The notes: generated by a model not told the origin, from the letters alone. A stretch of DNA of 64,000 bases from Shewanella maritima (GCF_004295345.1 NZ_CP036200.1:2248501-2312500), one strand, 5' to 3'. Positions 17,506 to 27,303 are shown, counted from the stretch's first letter. Translations and numbers: made by a program.

Positions 17506-18030
17506 TTAATCCCATTTCAACAAAGGTAGCGGCCTTAACTTCTCAATATCAAACGCCACTATGCTTTTGCGGCTTTGATTAAGGAGTTTTAGCTCGAGAT
17601 AACTAATGGACAGGTCGTGGTCAAGTTCGGCTTGTAATAAAAAGCCTTGGTGGTTTTTACGCGCCATTGCCACCAGCTTAGAAAAGGCAATGTGCTTATC
17701 TTGCAGCATAGACACTGCATGGGCTTGATCAATCTTATCCAACACCACCCGCTCTTGGGTGTGTTCAAGCACTTCACCGTCACTGGCTCGTACAAAAAAG
17801 CGCGAACGCTGCTCTGTTACCAGATCAATCATCGACACCTTGTACACTAGTTGCTGATCTTCAACTTCAACGCCGAAACCGCAAATGGTGCTTTTTTTAT
17901 GTTGCTGTTCAATTTGCTGCATCACAACGACTGGCGCAATGACCTCGCTTTCAGCCAGCAAAGATTGAATAGTAGGCGCAGCAATACTACTGAAAGGTAT
18001 AAAACAGATTGCCAACAACAAGCGAACCAT
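17506..18030 (-). CDS. Exported PepSY-like protein of a two-component operon
   Basis: A 174-residue protein with a signal peptide (MVRLLLAICFIPFSSIAA). The middle resembles a PepSY-type domain (VEVEDQQLVYKVSMIDL, then RFFVRASDGEVLEH). It is the first gene of a three-gene operon with a response regulator and a histidine kinase. PepSY proteins next to two-component systems are thought to act as periplasmic modulators or inhibitors of peptidases; the role here is inference. ATG 18030 is chosen over a TTG at 18042 because GAGG lies 8 nt upstream and the signal peptide is complete. Confidence 0.65.
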   Translation of the reverse strand: MVRLLLAICFIPFSSIAAPTIQSLLAESEVIAPVVVMQQIEQQHKKSTICGFGVEVEDQQLVYKVSMIDLVTEQRSRFFVRASDGEVLEHTQERVVLDKIDQAHAVSMLQDKHIAFSKLVAMARKNHQGFLLQAELDHDLSISYLELKLLNQSRKSIVAFDIEKLRPLPLLKWD

Positions 18031-18232
18031 TAAAAGCCTCAACGATTAAAATTTAGGGTTACTACTTTACCTAAGAGTGTAGGCATTCCCAACTATTGCG
18101 AGATTAATAATTGATCATAAAGTCAGTGGATTACGAAACAAAATCAGCATTACTACGCACTTAACAAGGGATTAGCCACAGATGAACCAATGATTAATCT
18201 CAATTAACCTTAACTACTTACCACATTAGAGA

Positions 18233-19336
18233 CTAACTAAAGATATGAATTTGATCTGACTTAAGCGCAACCGTGGTCTGTAAGCCAACTCGCAGTTGAA
18301 GTTTGTCAGCAAGATGACTTGGTACATCAGTGTTGATTCGCTCATTCACACCATCAATACTGGCAATTATGCGCACACTTTCACCCATGACCAGTAACGA
18401 CTCAATAGTCACTTCTAGTTTATTGATACTGCGACACAAACGACCACGGCTGATTGAATTAAAACGAATACCTTGGTTGGGGATGACCCAGCGAATGGCT
18501 TGGTCAGGCTCAAAATCTGTCACGCCATCGCAGGCAATAACATGGTCACCTAGCTTAAATCGGGTTAGATTTTGTTGCTTATCAACTTCTGCTACAGTAC
18601 TTGAGAAAATATTACGCAGACCCATTTGCCTTGCCACCGCCTCATTTTGCGGGTGAGATAACACCTCAAACGGCTTGCCCTGCTGTTGCATTTTGCCTTG
18701 GCTAATCAGCAGCATTTTATCTGCCAACAGTAAAGCCTCGTTAATATCATGGGTCACCATAATCACAGGGATCGCCAGCTGAGACTTGAGCTTGGCAAGC
18801 TCGATATATAAGCGCTCACGCGTTTCTCTATCAACGGCTGAGAACGGCTCGTCTAACAACAAGACTTTTGGTTCACGTGCGAGTGCACGCGCCAGCGCTA
18901 CTCGCTGCCTTTGCCCGCCTGATAAATTAGCGGGTAACCTATCTGGCATGCCATGTAGGTTAACTCTCTCTAGCCAGTCTTGTGCTCTAGGCAAGCGCTC
19001 AGGCTTAGCAATGTGCTCAAGCCCTGCCATCACGTTTTGCACTGCAGATAAATGCGGAAACAACCCAAAATGCTGCGGCATATAACCAATATGGCGTTGC
19101 TGGGGACTTAGTTGGGTCGAAGTATTGGCATTAAACCAGTCTTGCTCTCCATAGCGAATAAAGCCTTGTTCGGCATGGGATAAACCGGCAATCATTCTCA
19201 GCAAGGTGGTTTTACCGCCGCCAGATGGGCCAACCACAGCCAAAACTTCACCAGCTTTACAACTAAAACTAGCATCAATAGGGATAGGCGACTGTTGCTT
19301 TAATTCACAATGGAGATCAGCGGCTACGACGCTCAT
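18233..19336 (-). CDS. modC: Molybdate ABC transporter ATP-binding protein ModC
   Basis: A 367-residue ABC ATPase that powers molybdate uptake. Walker A VVGPSGGGKTTLL (about residue 35), signature LSGGQRQRVALARALA, Walker B VLLLDEPFSAVD, and switch His in VTHDINEAL are all intact. The C-terminal third (about 235-367) looks like the MOP/TOBE oxyanion-binding domain of ModC (FNSISRGRLCRSINKLEVTI, then LRVGLQTTVALKSDQIHIFS). It overlaps modB by 20 bp and is the last gene of the moaACDE-modABC unit. It could transport tungstate too; the neighbouring moa genes favour molybdate. Confidence 0.9.
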   Translation of the reverse strand: MSVVAADLHCELKQQSPIPIDASFSCKAGEVLAVVGPSGGGKTTLLRMIAGLSHAEQGFIRYGEQDWFNANTSTQLSPQQRHIGYMPQHFGLFPHLSAVQNVMAGLEHIAKPERLPRAQDWLERVNLHGMPDRLPANLSGGQRQRVALARALAREPKVLLLDEPFSAVDRETRERLYIELAKLKSQLAIPVIMVTHDINEALLLADKMLLISQGKMQQQGKPFEVLSHPQNEAVARQMGLRNIFSSTVAEVDKQQNLTRFKLGDHVIACDGVTDFEPDQAIRWVIPNQGIRFNSISRGRLCRSINKLEVTIESLLVMGESVRIIASIDGVNERINTDVPSHLADKLQLRVGLQTTVALKSDQIHIFS

Positions 19337-20000
19337 GCTGGCCTCCTAATCGTCTTGATAAACTGGTAGTTAACGCTAACGCGCTAATGGCAAATAGCAA
19401 CAGGATAAGCGACATCACGCCGGCAGCATCAAAGTCAAATGCCTGCACACTGTCGTATATGGCAATTGAAATAGTTTTGGTTTCACCGGCGATACTGCCA
19501 CCTAGCATGAGCACAACCCCAAACTCACCCAGTACGTGGGAGAAACACAGTACAAAGGCTGTTAATACGCCAGGCCACACCATAGGTAACTCGACCTTAA
19601 TAAACGTCGTCCAGCGGCTCATACCGCAGCAAGCAGCGGCGTCACGAATATCAGCAGGAATAGATTCAAACGCGCGCTGAATCGGCTGCATGGCAAAGGG
19701 AATATTTACCAGCATAGAGGCAATGACTAAGCCAGAGAAATGAAACACCAACTGCTGACCAAAAACTTGCTCAACCCAGCTACCGATCAAGCTTTGACTG
19801 CCCAAACCAACCAATAGATAGTAACCAATCACAGTAGGCGGCAATACCAGCGGCACCATGATTAATGCTTCAACCCAGGACTTACCTTTAAAGCGCCCAT
19901 AAGCTAGCGCACGGCCAGCGATAATAGATAGCGGGATCAAAAACAGCACAGTGTAACAACTTAACTTAATTGAAAGTGTTAGTGCTTCCCAATCCATCAA
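19317..20000 (-). CDS. modB: Molybdate ABC transporter permease ModB
   Basis: A 227-residue inner-membrane permease with five or so hydrophobic helices. The EAA-loop typical of binding-protein-dependent permeases is visible as DIRDAAACCGMSRWTTFIKV, and VLGEFGVVLMLGGSIAGETK is a characteristic ModB/CysT-type motif. Length is normal for ModB. The ATG overlaps the modA stop by 4 bp and its 3' end overlaps modC by 20 bp, so translation is coupled. It forms the channel for molybdate delivered by ModA. Confidence 0.93.
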   Translation of the reverse strand: MMDWEALTLSIKLSCYTVLFLIPLSIIAGRALAYGRFKGKSWVEALIMVPLVLPPTVIGYYLLVGLGSQSLIGSWVEQVFGQQLVFHFSGLVIASMLVNIPFAMQPIQRAFESIPADIRDAAACCGMSRWTTFIKVELPMVWPGVLTAFVLCFSHVLGEFGVVLMLGGSIAGETKTISIAIYDSVQAFDFDAAGVMSLILLLFAISALALTTSLSRRLGGQHERRSR

Positions 20001-20788
20001 TTCCCGCCTTTACCGAAACCGTATTGCTCAAAAATAGCCTGCGCGGCGTCTGATTGTAAATATGAATAAAATGCTTTTGCGGTATCGCCCGCTTTTTTGG
20101 TTAACACCATTTTCTGGGCGAGTGGTTGATAATATTGCTGTGGAATTTCGATATAGTTAGCCCGCGCTTTAAAACGTGGCGCACTGGCAAGCGACAAAGC
20201 AACAATACCACCTTGGGTTGAACCACTTAACGCAAACTGAGCCGCTTGCGAGACATTTTCTCCGTAAATCAGCTGCGGCTGAATATCTTGCCAAAGTGAC
20301 AGCTGTTGCAACACTTGCCGCGCTCGCTCGCCATAAGGCGCATGTTCAGGGTTGGCAATGGTAAAACGTGATAGCTTGCCTGAGGCGAGCAGGGCTTTCA
20401 CGCCATTTAGCTGCTCATCTAACTGCAGTGGTGAATTTTTAGGCGCAGCTAGTACCAATTTACCTAGGGCATAAATATCACCATCGCCTTGAGTAAAGCC
20501 AGCTTGTTCAAGCTGCTGGGTATAACGCCTATCGGCGGATAAGAATAATTCGAACGGGGCACCGTGTTTTATCTGCGCCACAAAATTACCCGACGAGCCA
20601 TAGGAAATTCGCACCCGCTTGCCTGTATCTTGGCTAAATTGCTTGGCAATATCATCCAGAGCGAACTTGATGCTGGAAGCGGCAGCGATAGCTGGGACAT
20701 CCTTGGCGCTCGCCATGTTCGGCAATAACACGCTAATACAAATCAGCGCGCTAATGACGCGCGCTGATATCTTAGAAAATACACTCAC
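19997..20788 (-). CDS. modA: Periplasmic molybdate-binding protein ModA
   Basis: A 263-residue exported solute-binding protein. The signal peptide ends near ...NMASAKD. The family pattern is clear: IAAASSIKFALDDIAKQF, ISYGSSGNFVAQIKHGAPFE with the oxyanion-binding serines, LFLSADRRYTQQLEQAG, IANPEHAPYGERARQVL and YGENVSQAAQFALSGSTQGG. These are ModA landmarks, so the ligand is molybdate (or tungstate). It starts 21 bp after moaE and overlaps modB. The joining of uptake genes to moaACDE in one unit places substrate import and cofactor synthesis under the same control. Confidence 0.93.
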   Translation of the reverse strand: MSVFSKISARVISALICISVLLPNMASAKDVPAIAAASSIKFALDDIAKQFSQDTGKRVRISYGSSGNFVAQIKHGAPFELFLSADRRYTQQLEQAGFTQGDGDIYALGKLVLAAPKNSPLQLDEQLNGVKALLASGKLSRFTIANPEHAPYGERARQVLQQLSLWQDIQPQLIYGENVSQAAQFALSGSTQGGIVALSLASAPRFKARANYIEIPQQYYQPLAQKMVLTKKAGDTAKAFYSYLQSDAAQAIFEQYGFGKGGN

Positions 20789-20809
20789 AAATACTGAGTC
20801 CTAGTGCAA

Positions 20810-21271
20810 TTATTCTTGCCACATTTTGGCAGCTTGTTCGTCACTGTCGCGTGCTTCGACCCATTTATCGCCATCACTACCGGCTTCGAGTTTCCAAAAT
20901 GGTGCTTTGGTTTTTAAAAAGTCGATTAAAAACTCACAAGCCGCAAAAGCCGCTTTACGGTGTGCACTGGTCACGCCAATAAATACGATTTGCTCTCCTA
21001 GCCCCATAGTGCCAACACGGTGGATAATGGTGACCTTGTTCAGCGGCCAGCGGTCATAAGCCTGCTCAGCAAGTTGATTCAGCACTGACTCTGTCATCCC
21101 TGGGTAATGCTCAAGGGTTAAGTCGGTGACGTCACTACCGTCATTAAAATCGCGCACTTTACCAACAAAATTAACCACTGCACCGTCGCTAATATCATTG
21201 GCTAGTAGCGCATATTCTTCGGCAACGTTAAAGTCTTGGGTTTGAACGATGACTTTTGCTTGCTGGCTCAT
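20810..21271 (-). CDS. moaE: Molybdopterin synthase catalytic subunit MoaE
   Basis: A 153-residue large subunit of molybdopterin synthase, which transfers sulfur from MoaD thiocarboxylate to cyclic pyranopterin monophosphate. Visible landmarks: GAVVNFVGKVRDFNDG, LTLEHYPGMTE, VTIIHRVGTMGLGEQIVFIG, SAHRKAAFAACEFLIDFLK and KAPFWKLEAG with the catalytic lysines. The ATG at 21271 begins one base after the moaD stop; an alternative start at 21280 overlaps moaD. AGGTGG upstream fits the 21271 start. Confidence 0.95.
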   Translation of the reverse strand: MSQQAKVIVQTQDFNVAEEYALLANDISDGAVVNFVGKVRDFNDGSDVTDLTLEHYPGMTESVLNQLAEQAYDRWPLNKVTIIHRVGTMGLGEQIVFIGVTSAHRKAAFAACEFLIDFLKTKAPFWKLEAGSDGDKWVEARDSDEQAAKMWQE

Positions 21272-21272
21272 A

Positions 21273-21521
21273 TTAACCACCTGTTACTGGTGGGAAGAAT
21301 GCAACTTCGTCACCTTGTTCAACCACAGTATCCCAGTTGCTCATGGTTTGGTTTACCGCAACAAGTAGTTTGTCTGAGGTCATTACTTTGCCCCACTTTT
21401 CATTTTTAGCGGCTAATACCGCTCGTAAATCTTCCGTGGTGTGGATCCCTGAAGCCGGTACAGCTACTTTATCTGTACCTAGCAATTCACGTACTTGAGC
21501 AAAAAATAATACCTGGATCAT
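21273..21521 (-). CDS. moaD: Molybdopterin synthase sulfur carrier subunit MoaD
   Basis: An 82-residue ubiquitin-like sulfur carrier. The conserved C-terminus EVAFFPPVTGG ends in Gly-Gly, which MoeB adenylates and which then becomes a thiocarboxylate. The N-terminus IQVLFFAQVRELLG and LLVAVNQ are typical. Its partner MoaE is encoded immediately downstream and its activator MoeB at 10242-11000. About 84 bp separate it from moaC, the largest gap within the operon, with no terminator seen. Confidence 0.95.
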   Translation of the reverse strand: MIQVLFFAQVRELLGTDKVAVPASGIHTTEDLRAVLAAKNEKWGKVMTSDKLLVAVNQTMSNWDTVVEQGDEVAFFPPVTGG

Positions 21522-21605
21522 AACAACTCTCTCATAAAACCAGCGCTAACTGAGCATACGTTTCAGCTAGCTGAATCTGACCTAATAATAATTTTAAATA
21601 AAGAC

Positions 21606-22082
21606 TTAAGCAGTGAAGTGTCCTGATTTTCCACCGCGTTTTTCAAGTAAACGCACCTGCGAAATAATCATGTCTTTTTGCACGGCTTTACACATATCGT
21701 AAATGGTTAACGCCGCGGTTGACGCAGCAGTTAATGCTTCCATTTCTACGCCCGTTTTGCCAGATAGTTTACACAGGCTAACAATGCGCACACGGTTATG
21801 TTCAACCTGTGGCTCAAGTTCAACCTCGACCTTGGTCAACATGAGTGGATGACACAGTGGAATTAAATCTGAAGTTTTTTTAGCGGCTTGAATACCTGCA
21901 ATACGGGCGGTGGCAAATACATCCCCCTTGTGATGACTGCCACTCATGATCATCTCTAAAGTCGATGGTGCCATTTCGATAAATGCTTCTGCGCGGGCTT
22001 CACGCTCAGTCACTGCTTTTTCGGTCACATCGACCATGTGGGCGTTGCCATCGGCATTAATATGGGTAAAACGCTCGCTCAT
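21606..22082 (-). CDS. moaC: Cyclic pyranopterin monophosphate synthase MoaC
   Basis: A 158-residue enzyme that converts the MoaA product, 3',8-cyclo-dihydro-GTP, to cyclic pyranopterin monophosphate. Family motifs are clear: [56 protein letters not shown] and [20 protein letters not shown] with the conserved active-site residues. Length equals the family norm. It lies 32 bp after moaA, with moaD next. Confidence 0.96.
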   Translation of the reverse strand: MSERFTHINADGNAHMVDVTEKAVTEREARAEAFIEMAPSTLEMIMSGSHHKGDVFATARIAGIQAAKKTSDLIPLCHPLMLTKVEVELEPQVEHNRVRIVSLCKLSGKTGVEMEALTAASTAALTIYDMCKAVQKDMIISQVRLLEKRGGKSGHFTA

Positions 22083-22114
22083 GAATAAACCTTGTTTAAT
22101 ATTAACTAGAAAGG

Positions 22115-23095
22115 TTAGCCACCAATGGACGCCAAATGTTGCGTCACACCAGTCACTCCTTGATGTAAGAAATGAGTTTCTTTTTTCTGCTCAAGCTGAC
22201 CATGTAGACGCTCAATAAGCTCAGGTCGTTGACTTGCATCTTGCAATAAATCGCGCAGGTCAAGGCCATTTTCAGTAAACAGGCATAAATGCAGCTTACC
22301 TTTTGCCGAAACCCGCAGGCGATTACATGAAGCGCAGAAGTTCTTTTCATAGGGCATGATAAGGCCAATGCGACCTTGATAGTCACCATGGCTAAAGTTT
22401 TGCGCTGGGCCGTCATCAACTCGTGGCAAATCGAACAACCAGCCTTGTTGCTCAAGCTGCTTCTTAATATCGATGCCCGATAAATGATGTTCCTGGAAAT
22501 AGTCGTGACCCAGACCCGTTTCCATCAGCTCGATAAAGCGCAAATCAATTGGCGTGTGCTTAATCCAGTCTAAAAACTTAGGTAAGTCTTTATCGTTAAG
22601 GCCTTTAAGCAATACAGCGTTAACTTTAATACGCTCAAAACCGGCTTCTAACGCCGCATCGATACCACGCATCACTTCGTCGAATTTATTCTCGCCAGTG
22701 ATCTGATAAAACATTTTCGGGTCAAGGCTATCAACTGAGACATTAATGCGGCGCAAACCAGCGTCATACCATTCTTTAGCGTGCTTGGCTAAACGGTAAC
22801 CATTAGTGGTGGTTGCAACAGTTTTAATATTAGGAGTATCAGCAACAACACGAATGATGTCAGTGAAATCCTTACGCAATGAAGGTTCACCACCAGTAAT
22901 GCGGATTTTTTGCGTGCCTACTTCAGAAAAGGCGGCAACCAGATTTTCAATCTCATTGAGAGATAAAAACTTAGGTTTACCATCAGGGCGATAACCATCA
23001 GGAAGGCAGTAAGTGCATTTGAAGTTACATACGTCAGTGACTGACATGCGCAGATAATGAAATCTACGACCAAAATTATCTTGTAGTTGGGACAT
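22115..23095 (-). CDS. moaA: GTP 3',8-cyclase MoaA (radical SAM)
   Basis: A 326-residue radical SAM enzyme with two 4Fe-4S clusters that starts molybdopterin synthesis from GTP. The N-terminal cluster motif is CNFKCTYC (about residue 22), with [12 protein letters not shown] following. The C-terminal cluster is in [19 protein letters not shown]. The protein ends in Gly-Gly, needed for activity in this family. The frame is open to 23140, but ATG 23095 gives the expected [16 protein letters not shown] start and has GGAAAGG just upstream. It is the first gene of a seven-gene molybdenum unit, with a structured leader upstream. Confidence 0.96.
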   Translation of the reverse strand: MSQLQDNFGRRFHYLRMSVTDVCNFKCTYCLPDGYRPDGKPKFLSLNEIENLVAAFSEVGTQKIRITGGEPSLRKDFTDIIRVVADTPNIKTVATTTNGYRLAKHAKEWYDAGLRRINVSVDSLDPKMFYQITGENKFDEVMRGIDAALEAGFERIKVNAVLLKGLNDKDLPKFLDWIKHTPIDLRFIELMETGLGHDYFQEHHLSGIDIKKQLEQQGWLFDLPRVDDGPAQNFSHGDYQGRIGLIMPYEKNFCASCNRLRVSAKGKLHLCLFTENGLDLRDLLQDASQRPELIERLHGQLEQKKETHFLHQGVTGVTQHLASIGG

Positions 23096-23107
23096 GTTAA
23101 CCTTTCC

Positions 23108-23212
23108 AAGTGCGGGAGGTGAGTGCATTTCTTTACCCACCCCGGTGGCATCATTACCACGGCTAGCATCCCATATCTGTGGACGTAGGGATGAAAGCTC
23201 GGAGAACCGTCA
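23108..23212 (-). promoter_or_regulatory. Moco RNA motif-like leader of moaA
   Basis: The minus-strand leader has CTCCGAGC near its 5' end and CACTCACCTCCCGC just before the moaA ribosome-binding site, which resemble what I recall of the Moco RNA motif upstream of moaA. Pairings seen: ACGG/CCGT closing (plus 23207-23210 with 23159-23162), ATCCC/GGGAT inside it (23188-23192 with 23168-23172), and a GTGG/CCAC hairpin at 23145-23160. A molybdenum-cofactor-sensing role is inferred from this resemblance and from the genes controlled. A covariance-model search would decide. Confidence 0.6.
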
Positions 23213-23370
23213 TGTCTAATTATAGGCAGATTTTTTGCCCAACCAATACCCCTTTAGCTCAAATTTTCACTTTTGATCACACTACTGTTAACTATTTGTG
23301 ACTCATATCAACAGTGGCAGATTGTTTTTTCCGCTGTGACACAGCGCAATTTTACGGTAAGGTTAATAAC

Positions 23371-23395
23371 TAAACGATCGTTTACGTTAGCGTCA
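23371..23395 (+). promoter_or_regulatory. Palindromic operator candidate upstream of ETF-QO gene
   Basis: A perfect 14-bp palindrome TAAACGATCGTTTA (23371-23384) overlaps TTTACGTTAGCGTCA (23381-23395), about 90 bp before the ATG. The second resembles the inverted-repeat operator (TTTACGT-like) I recall for the MerR-family regulator LiuR, which controls branched-chain and fatty-acid degradation with ETF genes in gammaproteobacteria. The regulator assignment is inference. Confidence 0.4.
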
Positions 23396-23481
23396 CGGAA
23401 TGCCGCTAAATAAACAAAAATCGTCACAACAACAAATGACTCTGCAATGTACAGAGTTTAGCCACTACAAAAGGTGAGGAA

Positions 23482-25131
23482 ATGGAACGCGAATCAATGG
23501 AGTTCGACGTAGTCATCGTCGGCGCAGGCCCAGCTGGTTTAGCAACAGCCTGTCGTTTAATGCAAATATCAAAAGACGCTGACAAAGAAATCAGCGTTTG
23601 TGTGGTAGAAAAAGGCTCAGAAGTGGGTGCGCACATTCTTTCAGGTGCGGTATTCCAACCAGATGTGTTAGATGAACTATTTAAAGACTGGCGCACTAAC
23701 TGTGCTCCACTCACCACTCCTGTTACTAATGATGACATTTATCTGTTCAATAGCGATACCAAATCGCGCCTAATGCCAAATAGCCTGGTGCCAAAAACCA
23801 TGCACAACGACGGCAACTATATCGTGAGTGTAGGTAACCTTGCTCGCTGGTTAGCAGAAAGAGCCGAAGAGCTTGGGGTGGAGATCTTCCCAGGCTTTAC
23901 TGCGAGCGAACTACTATTTGATGAAAACAACGCGGTTAAAGGTATCTTAACTGGCGATATGGGTGTTGGCGCCGATGGCAGCGAAAAAGACGGCTATATG
24001 CCAGGCATGGAACTGCTAGCTAAGTACACAGTGTTCTCTGAAGGTTGTCGTGGTCATTTAGGTAAGCAGCTTATCGCTAAATATCACCTAGATAATGGCA
24101 AAACACCGCAGCATTACGGTCTTGGCTTTAAAGAAATTTGGAAAATCCCTGCTGAGCAACATCAGCAAGGTAAAGTCGTCCACACAGGCGGCTGGCCATT
24201 AGTTGATGGCGCATCTGGCGGTGGTTTCCTCTATCACATGGAAGATAACCAGGTTGCAGTTGGTCTGATTGTTGACCTTAACTACAAAAACCCACATTTG
24301 AGCCCATTCGATGAGTTCCAGCGCTACAAAACTCATCCTGTTATTGCGCAATACCTAGAAGGCGGTGAGCGCTTAACTTATGGTGCCCGCGCGATTGCCA
24401 AGGGCGGCCTTAACTCACTACCTAAAATGTCATTCCCGGGTGGCCTACTTGTGGGTTGTGACGCTGGCACCTTGAACTTTGCCAAGATCAAAGGCACTCA
24501 CACTGCAATTAAGAGCGGTATTCTAGCAGCAGAAACTCTAGGTGAAGGGCTAATTGCCGGCCTTGAAGGCGGGAAAGATCTCGATTGCTTCCAAAGTCGT
24601 TTTGAAAACAGCTGGTTGCACGAAGAGCTACACAGCTCACGCAACTTTGGCCCAGCACTGCATAAGTTTGGCACCTTGTTAGGCGGCGCGTTTAACTTTG
24701 TCGACCAGAACTGGTTTGGTGGCAAGTTCCCTGTCACGTTTAGAGATACCACGCCTGATCATCAAGGCATGGGACTGGCAAGTGATTATGCCAAAATCGA
24801 CTACCCTAAACCTGACGGAAAGCTGAGCTTTGATAAGCTGTCTTCAGTGTATTTATCCAATACCTACCATGAAGAAGATCAGCCTTGCCATCTGCGCCTA
24901 AGTGACCAAAGCATTCCGGTAAGCGTAAACCTTGCAAAATATGATGAACCCGCGCAACGTTACTGCCCTGCTGGTGTTTATGAGATTGTTGAGGAAGAAG
25001 GCGAGTCAAAGCTGGTAATTAATGGTCAAAACTGCATTCACTGTAAGACTTGTGATATCAAAGACCCAAGTCAAAATATCACCTGGGTAACGCCTGAGGG
25101 CGGCGGTGGGCCTAACTATCCGAACATGTAG
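23482..25131 (+). CDS. Electron transfer flavoprotein-ubiquinone oxidoreductase
   Basis: A 549-residue membrane-associated flavo-iron-sulfur protein that passes electrons from ETF (fed by acyl-CoA dehydrogenases) to the quinone pool. The FAD-binding Rossmann motif DVVIVGAGPAGLATA is at about residue 10. A second FAD region is GLLVGCDAGTLNFAKIKGTH. The 4Fe-4S cluster cysteines near the C-terminus are C-P-A-G, then NCIHCKTCDIKDPSQNITW. GAGGAA sits just before ATG 23482. The gene is alone, with an operator-like palindrome upstream and a terminator at 25159-25183. The ETF subunits themselves are not in the window. Confidence 0.95.
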   Translation: MERESMEFDVVIVGAGPAGLATACRLMQISKDADKEISVCVVEKGSEVGAHILSGAVFQPDVLDELFKDWRTNCAPLTTPVTNDDIYLFNSDTKSRLMPNSLVPKTMHNDGNYIVSVGNLARWLAERAEELGVEIFPGFTASELLFDENNAVKGILTGDMGVGADGSEKDGYMPGMELLAKYTVFSEGCRGHLGKQLIAKYHLDNGKTPQHYGLGFKEIWKIPAEQHQQGKVVHTGGWPLVDGASGGGFLYHMEDNQVAVGLIVDLNYKNPHLSPFDEFQRYKTHPVIAQYLEGGERLTYGARAIAKGGLNSLPKMSFPGGLLVGCDAGTLNFAKIKGTHTAIKSGILAAETLGEGLIAGLEGGKDLDCFQSRFENSWLHEELHSSRNFGPALHKFGTLLGGAFNFVDQNWFGGKFPVTFRDTTPDHQGMGLASDYAKIDYPKPDGKLSFDKLSSVYLSNTYHEEDQPCHLRLSDQSIPVSVNLAKYDEPAQRYCPAGVYEIVEEEGESKLVINGQNCIHCKTCDIKDPSQNITWVTPEGGGGPNYPNM

Positions 25132-25158
25132 TCTCATTGCTCGATGATAGAACGAATT

Positions 25159-25183
25159 AAGCGCACCCTTTGGTGCGCTTTTT
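25159..25183 (+). terminator. Intrinsic terminator after ETF-QO gene
   Basis: Perfect stem AAGCGCACC/GGTGCGCTT (25159-25167 with 25172-25180) followed by T-rich sequence. Confidence 0.9.
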
Positions 25184-25368
25184 CTTTCCTTTACAAGCAT
25201 ATCTATCGATAATTCTACTACTATTAACCAAGCACCTAGTTACCCAAGATTGCATTGTCTATTCCCGTATATTTTGAGGTAAACAGTGCATTAAAAAACC
25301 GCAAACAAGGTTAAATAATTTGTCATCAGGCCGATAAAACCAATACCTGATAATTGAGGCTGCTGTAA

Positions 25369-27282
25369 ATGAATGCACTATCCAAGCTAACCATTAAACA
25401 AAAAATTCTGATGTCGGTCACTGTTGCCGTATTGCTATCAACCATACTGGTTGGTTACCTAGGCCAGCGTAGCGCTAAAAATGTGGTTGAAGAGCGGATG
25501 TTAGACTCTGAATTTCCCAGCCTATTGATGCAAATTCGCCACAAAGTAGAGTTAGACATCAATAGCTTGCTCAATGCTGCTGAGCAGCTTGCAACTAGCC
25601 GTATGCTGCTTAATTGGCTTGAGCAAGACAGACCACAAGCTCAAGAAGCTAATGTGATTGCGCAGCTAAGAGATGTAAAAAATCAGTATGACTTAGTGCA
25701 AGCGTCTTATGCCGACCGCGAAACAGCAGCTTATTATACGCAAGACGGTTTTCTACGTATTTTGACTCCAGACCAAGATGGCTGGTTCTTTGGGTATCGC
25801 GACAGCGGCCAAGAGCGCATGCTCAATGTTTTTACCGAAACCAATGGCGAGGTAAAGCTGTTCATCAACTATCAGCAACCTAATGGCCGCGGCCTGGTTG
25901 GCTTAGCTAAATCCCTTGATGATATGGTTCGATTGCTGGACTCAATCAAAATTGAAGATACGGGTTTTGTTTATCTAGTGGATGCCAAAGGTGAAATTAA
26001 GCTGCACCCAGATACCAGCAAAATTGGCAAAGTTAACCTTAATGGCCTCTACGATTCAGCCGGCAGCTTGCTAAATCGCAATGACTTTAATTTGCTACGT
26101 ACTGACGTCGATGGCGACTCAACCTTAGTCGCCAGCAGCTACATTCCTGCGATGGACTGGTATCTCGTGGCTCAAGTACCTGAATCTGAAATTTTCGCCC
26201 TACTCGATACCGCAGCATATCAAATCTTAGTCAGTACCTTGATTATCGCTGCGATATTCACCGGTCTCGCTATTGGCGTTGCCACCTCTGTTAGCAGGCC
26301 GATTTCTAAGGTTGCTGAGTTATTTAGAGATATTGGCGAGGGTGAAGGTGACTTACGCCAGCGTTTACCCGTCGAGGGCAACGATGAGCTCGCGCAACTT
26401 GCCCAGGGCTTTAACAGCTTTATCAGTAAGATTCAGCAATCTGTGATTGAGGTGGCGCAAACTAGCGAACAACTAAGTTTGTCGGCAAATGATGTATCGG
26501 CGCAAGCTAATCAAACCCTTGACGACAGTTACCAACAAAAAGACCGCACCATGATGGTCGTTACCGCGATTAATCAAATGGGTGCGACTGTGAGCGAGAT
26601 TGCCAACAGTGCAGCTCAGGCTGCAGACACTGCAAGGGCGGCGGACGAGGAATCTTCAGAAGGCCAGCAAGTGGTGATGACAGCCCGCGATACCATCAAT
26701 CAGTTGTCAAACGATGTTGAACAAGTGGGCGAAGTGATTGAATCACTAGCTACCCATACTAAGTCTATCGGTGGCATTTTAGACGTGATCCGTGCCATTT
26801 CAGAACAGACTAACTTACTCGCACTCAACGCAGCAATTGAGGCAGCTCGGGCAGGTGAAGCCGGACGCGGCTTTGCCGTTGTAGCTGATGAAGTGCGTAG
26901 TCTGGCATCGCGCACCGCCGACTCAACCAACGAAGTGCAAACCATGATTGATAAGCTACAAGCGGAAGCTAGCCGCGCCGTAGATGCCATGGAAAAATCG
27001 CGTAACCGCTCGCAACAAGGTGTTAGCGCGGTTGACGAGGCTAGTCAGTCGCTCACAGGTATTAGTCAGCAAATCGCCACCATTAGCGACATGAATATTC
27101 AGGTGGCAGCGGCAACCGAAGAGCAATCTACAGTTGTGGAAGACATTAATCGCAACGTCACTGAAATTAATGATATCACCCAGCGCACCGCAGATACCGC
27201 ACAAGCTGCCGCAGCAGCCAGTGAGTCATTAAATCAACTGGCTAGTCGCCTTGATAGCCTAGTTGCTAGCTTTAAGGTGTAA
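25369..27282 (+). CDS. Methyl-accepting chemotaxis protein
   Basis: A 637-residue chemoreceptor. The first helix (about residues 13-30, [20 protein letters not shown]) and the second (about 285-308, [20 protein letters not shown]) bracket a large periplasmic domain of about 250 residues that looks like a double-Cache sensor ([38 protein letters not shown]). HAMP follows ([20 protein letters not shown]), then the methylation helices and the conserved signalling tip [19 protein letters not shown] (about residues 480-500). There is no C-terminal NWETF-type tether. Ligand unknown. It is monocistronic, with a terminator at 27304-27336. Confidence 0.94.
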   Translation: MNALSKLTIKQKILMSVTVAVLLSTILVGYLGQRSAKNVVEERMLDSEFPSLLMQIRHKVELDINSLLNAAEQLATSRMLLNWLEQDRPQAQEANVIAQLRDVKNQYDLVQASYADRETAAYYTQDGFLRILTPDQDGWFFGYRDSGQERMLNVFTETNGEVKLFINYQQPNGRGLVGLAKSLDDMVRLLDSIKIEDTGFVYLVDAKGEIKLHPDTSKIGKVNLNGLYDSAGSLLNRNDFNLLRTDVDGDSTLVASSYIPAMDWYLVAQVPESEIFALLDTAAYQILVSTLIIAAIFTGLAIGVATSVSRPISKVAELFRDIGEGEGDLRQRLPVEGNDELAQLAQGFNSFISKIQQSVIEVAQTSEQLSLSANDVSAQANQTLDDSYQQKDRTMMVVTAINQMGATVSEIANSAAQAADTARAADEESSEGQQVVMTARDTINQLSNDVEQVGEVIESLATHTKSIGGILDVIRAISEQTNLLALNAAIEAARAGEAGRGFAVVADEVRSLASRTADSTNEVQTMIDKLQAEASRAVDAMEKSRNRSQQGVSAVDEASQSLTGISQQIATISDMNIQVAAATEEQSTVVEDINRNVTEINDITQRTADTAQAAAAASESLNQLASRLDSLVASFKV

Positions 27283-27303
27283 GTCAAAAATAAAGCCAGC
27301 ACA

